Shown here: positions 9,679 through 9,862 of the stretch, piece by piece
How positions within the stretch are numbered: position 1 is the stretch's first letter
Layout of the letters: each line of letters starts with the position of its first letter
DNA from: Bacteroidales bacterium
GTDB lineage: Bacteria; Bacteroidota; Bacteroidia; Bacteroidales; UBA932
NCBI GenBank assembly: GCA_017483985.1
Contig: JAFUUB010000010.1
Span: forward strand, 1-9,862
DNA: 9,862 bases
Direction: 5' to 3'
Notes under the pieces: model-generated
The model's database searches: none
What the model saw: only the letters and a program-made list of their open reading frames with translations
What the model was told of the DNA's origin: nothing
Made by a program: the position numbers and the translations under genes

Positions 9679-9693
9679 CATTGATAATCAATG
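9679..9693. repeat. Perfect 15-base palindrome CATTGATAATCAATG
   Basis: Seven-base arms, CATTGAT and ATCAATG, flank a single central A. The size suits a dimeric protein-binding site, or a transposase site if this is an element end; as RNA it would make only a short hairpin. Confidence 0.55.
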
Positions 9694-9725
9694 GAAACAT
9701 GAATTTAAAGTGTGGATTTTTGGCT

Positions 9726-9749
9726 CACCGGAATATTTCCGTGTTTTTT
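9726..9749 (+). terminator. Intrinsic terminator downstream of nth
   Basis: CACCGGAA (9726-9733) pairs with TTCCGTG (9737-9743), with one bulged C and a three-base loop, followed directly by T6 (9744-9749). It lies 173 bases after the nth stop. It could end the ftsE-nth transcript or shield a downstream element from read-through. Confidence 0.65.
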
Positions 9750-9751
9750 GA

Positions 9752-9861
9752 CCTCGTAAGAGGCGGAAGAAAGCGATAAAGTTATAAATTTGCTCTCATG
9801 AAACAGTCCCAAGTTGATGAGAGCAAATTGCTTTATCTGGTAAGCTTCCTTCTTCCGGAGG
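9752..9861 (+). repeat. Large imperfect inverted repeat around a start codon
   Basis: Successive paired blocks are 9752-9755 with 9858-9861, 9764-9771 with 9850-9857, 9772-9774 with 9844-9846, 9775-9781 with 9831-9837, and a perfect 13-bp core 9787-9799 with 9817-9829. Together they make 35 base pairs around a 17-base loop. The first two bases of the ATG at 9798 are in the core stem. The outer left arm can instead fold as CCTC-GTAA-GAGG (9752-9763), a GNRA-type tetraloop hairpin. The structure may continue past the window. Confidence 0.75.
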
Positions 9862-9862
9862 G
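9798..9862 (+). CDS. Start of an ORF cut by the window edge, possibly transposase N-terminal region
   Basis: ATG 9798 opens a frame of 21 full codons (MKQSQVDESK then LLYLVSFLLPE) that runs off the window; an in-frame TAA at 9777 lies upstream. The LL-x-LVSFLLPEG pattern recalls the N-termini of a transposase accessory/N-terminal domain common in Bacteroidetes insertion sequences (labelled ISAon1-like in databases). This rests on memory of a short motif. The AT-rich setting, the inverted repeat over the start codon and the upstream terminator all fit an insertion sequence. The ORF may equally be an unrelated gene or no gene. Confidence 0.35.
   Translation, partial: MKQSQVDESKLLYLVSFLLPE

Larger units (their letters stand above)
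9649..9797 (+). other. AT-rich non-coding stretch, possible left end of a mobile element
   Basis: Composition changes sharply from the GC-rich chromosome to AT-rich DNA just after the tandem repeat. No ORF of note is present. Besides the palindrome, terminator and inverted repeat listed separately, AATTCAT (9675-9681) and ATGAATT (9699-9705) form a further 7-bp inverted repeat. An exact TAnnTTTG match, TAAATTTG at 9785-9792, lacks a -33 box at proper distance. The true element boundary cannot be placed without its other end or an empty site. Confidence 0.4.

Overview
The window looks like chromosomal DNA from a GC-rich member of the Bacteroidetes (probably Bacteroidales). The evidence is a GyrB with the phylum's typical C-terminus, an FtsE of the Bacteroidetes type, and three good matches to the phylum's own promoter pattern (TAnnTTTG -7 box with a weak TTG/TTAG box about 20-22 bases upstream). 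Shine-Dalgarno sequences are poor or absent. The genus cannot be fixed from the sequence.

Layout. Bases 1-8001 are read on the minus strand. In order of transcription they hold a 985-residue exported TPR solenoid protein (5044-8001), a 580-residue TonB-receptor-like outer-membrane barrel without a visible plug (3298-5040, only 3 bases downstream), gyrB (1183-3192), and a PLP-dependent alpha-oxoamine synthase cut by the left edge (1-1141). From 8132 the plus strand carries ftsE (8132-8842) and nth (8899-9552). The final 310 bases hold no complete gene. They contain an 18-base tandem repeat that starts inside the last codons of nth, a 15-base palindrome, an intrinsic terminator, and a large imperfect inverted repeat. 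That inverted repeat encloses the start of an ORF cut by the right edge, possibly the left end of an insertion sequence.

How the parts work together. The TPR protein and the barrel form a tight two-gene operon, probably a periplasmic/outer-membrane pair of unknown function; it is the best candidate here for a poorly described system. Its promoter overlaps the divergent ftsE promoter, so a cell-division gene and an envelope operon share one short control region. The operon appears to end at a 10-bp hairpin plus T6. The upstream arm of this hairpin begins at the last base of the gyrB -7 box, so a single element may stop read-through while sparing gyrB's own transcript. Other genes are housekeeping: DNA supercoiling (gyrB), division (ftsE), base excision repair (nth), and possibly sphingolipid-type or other amino-acid/acyl-CoA condensation (the oxoamine synthase).
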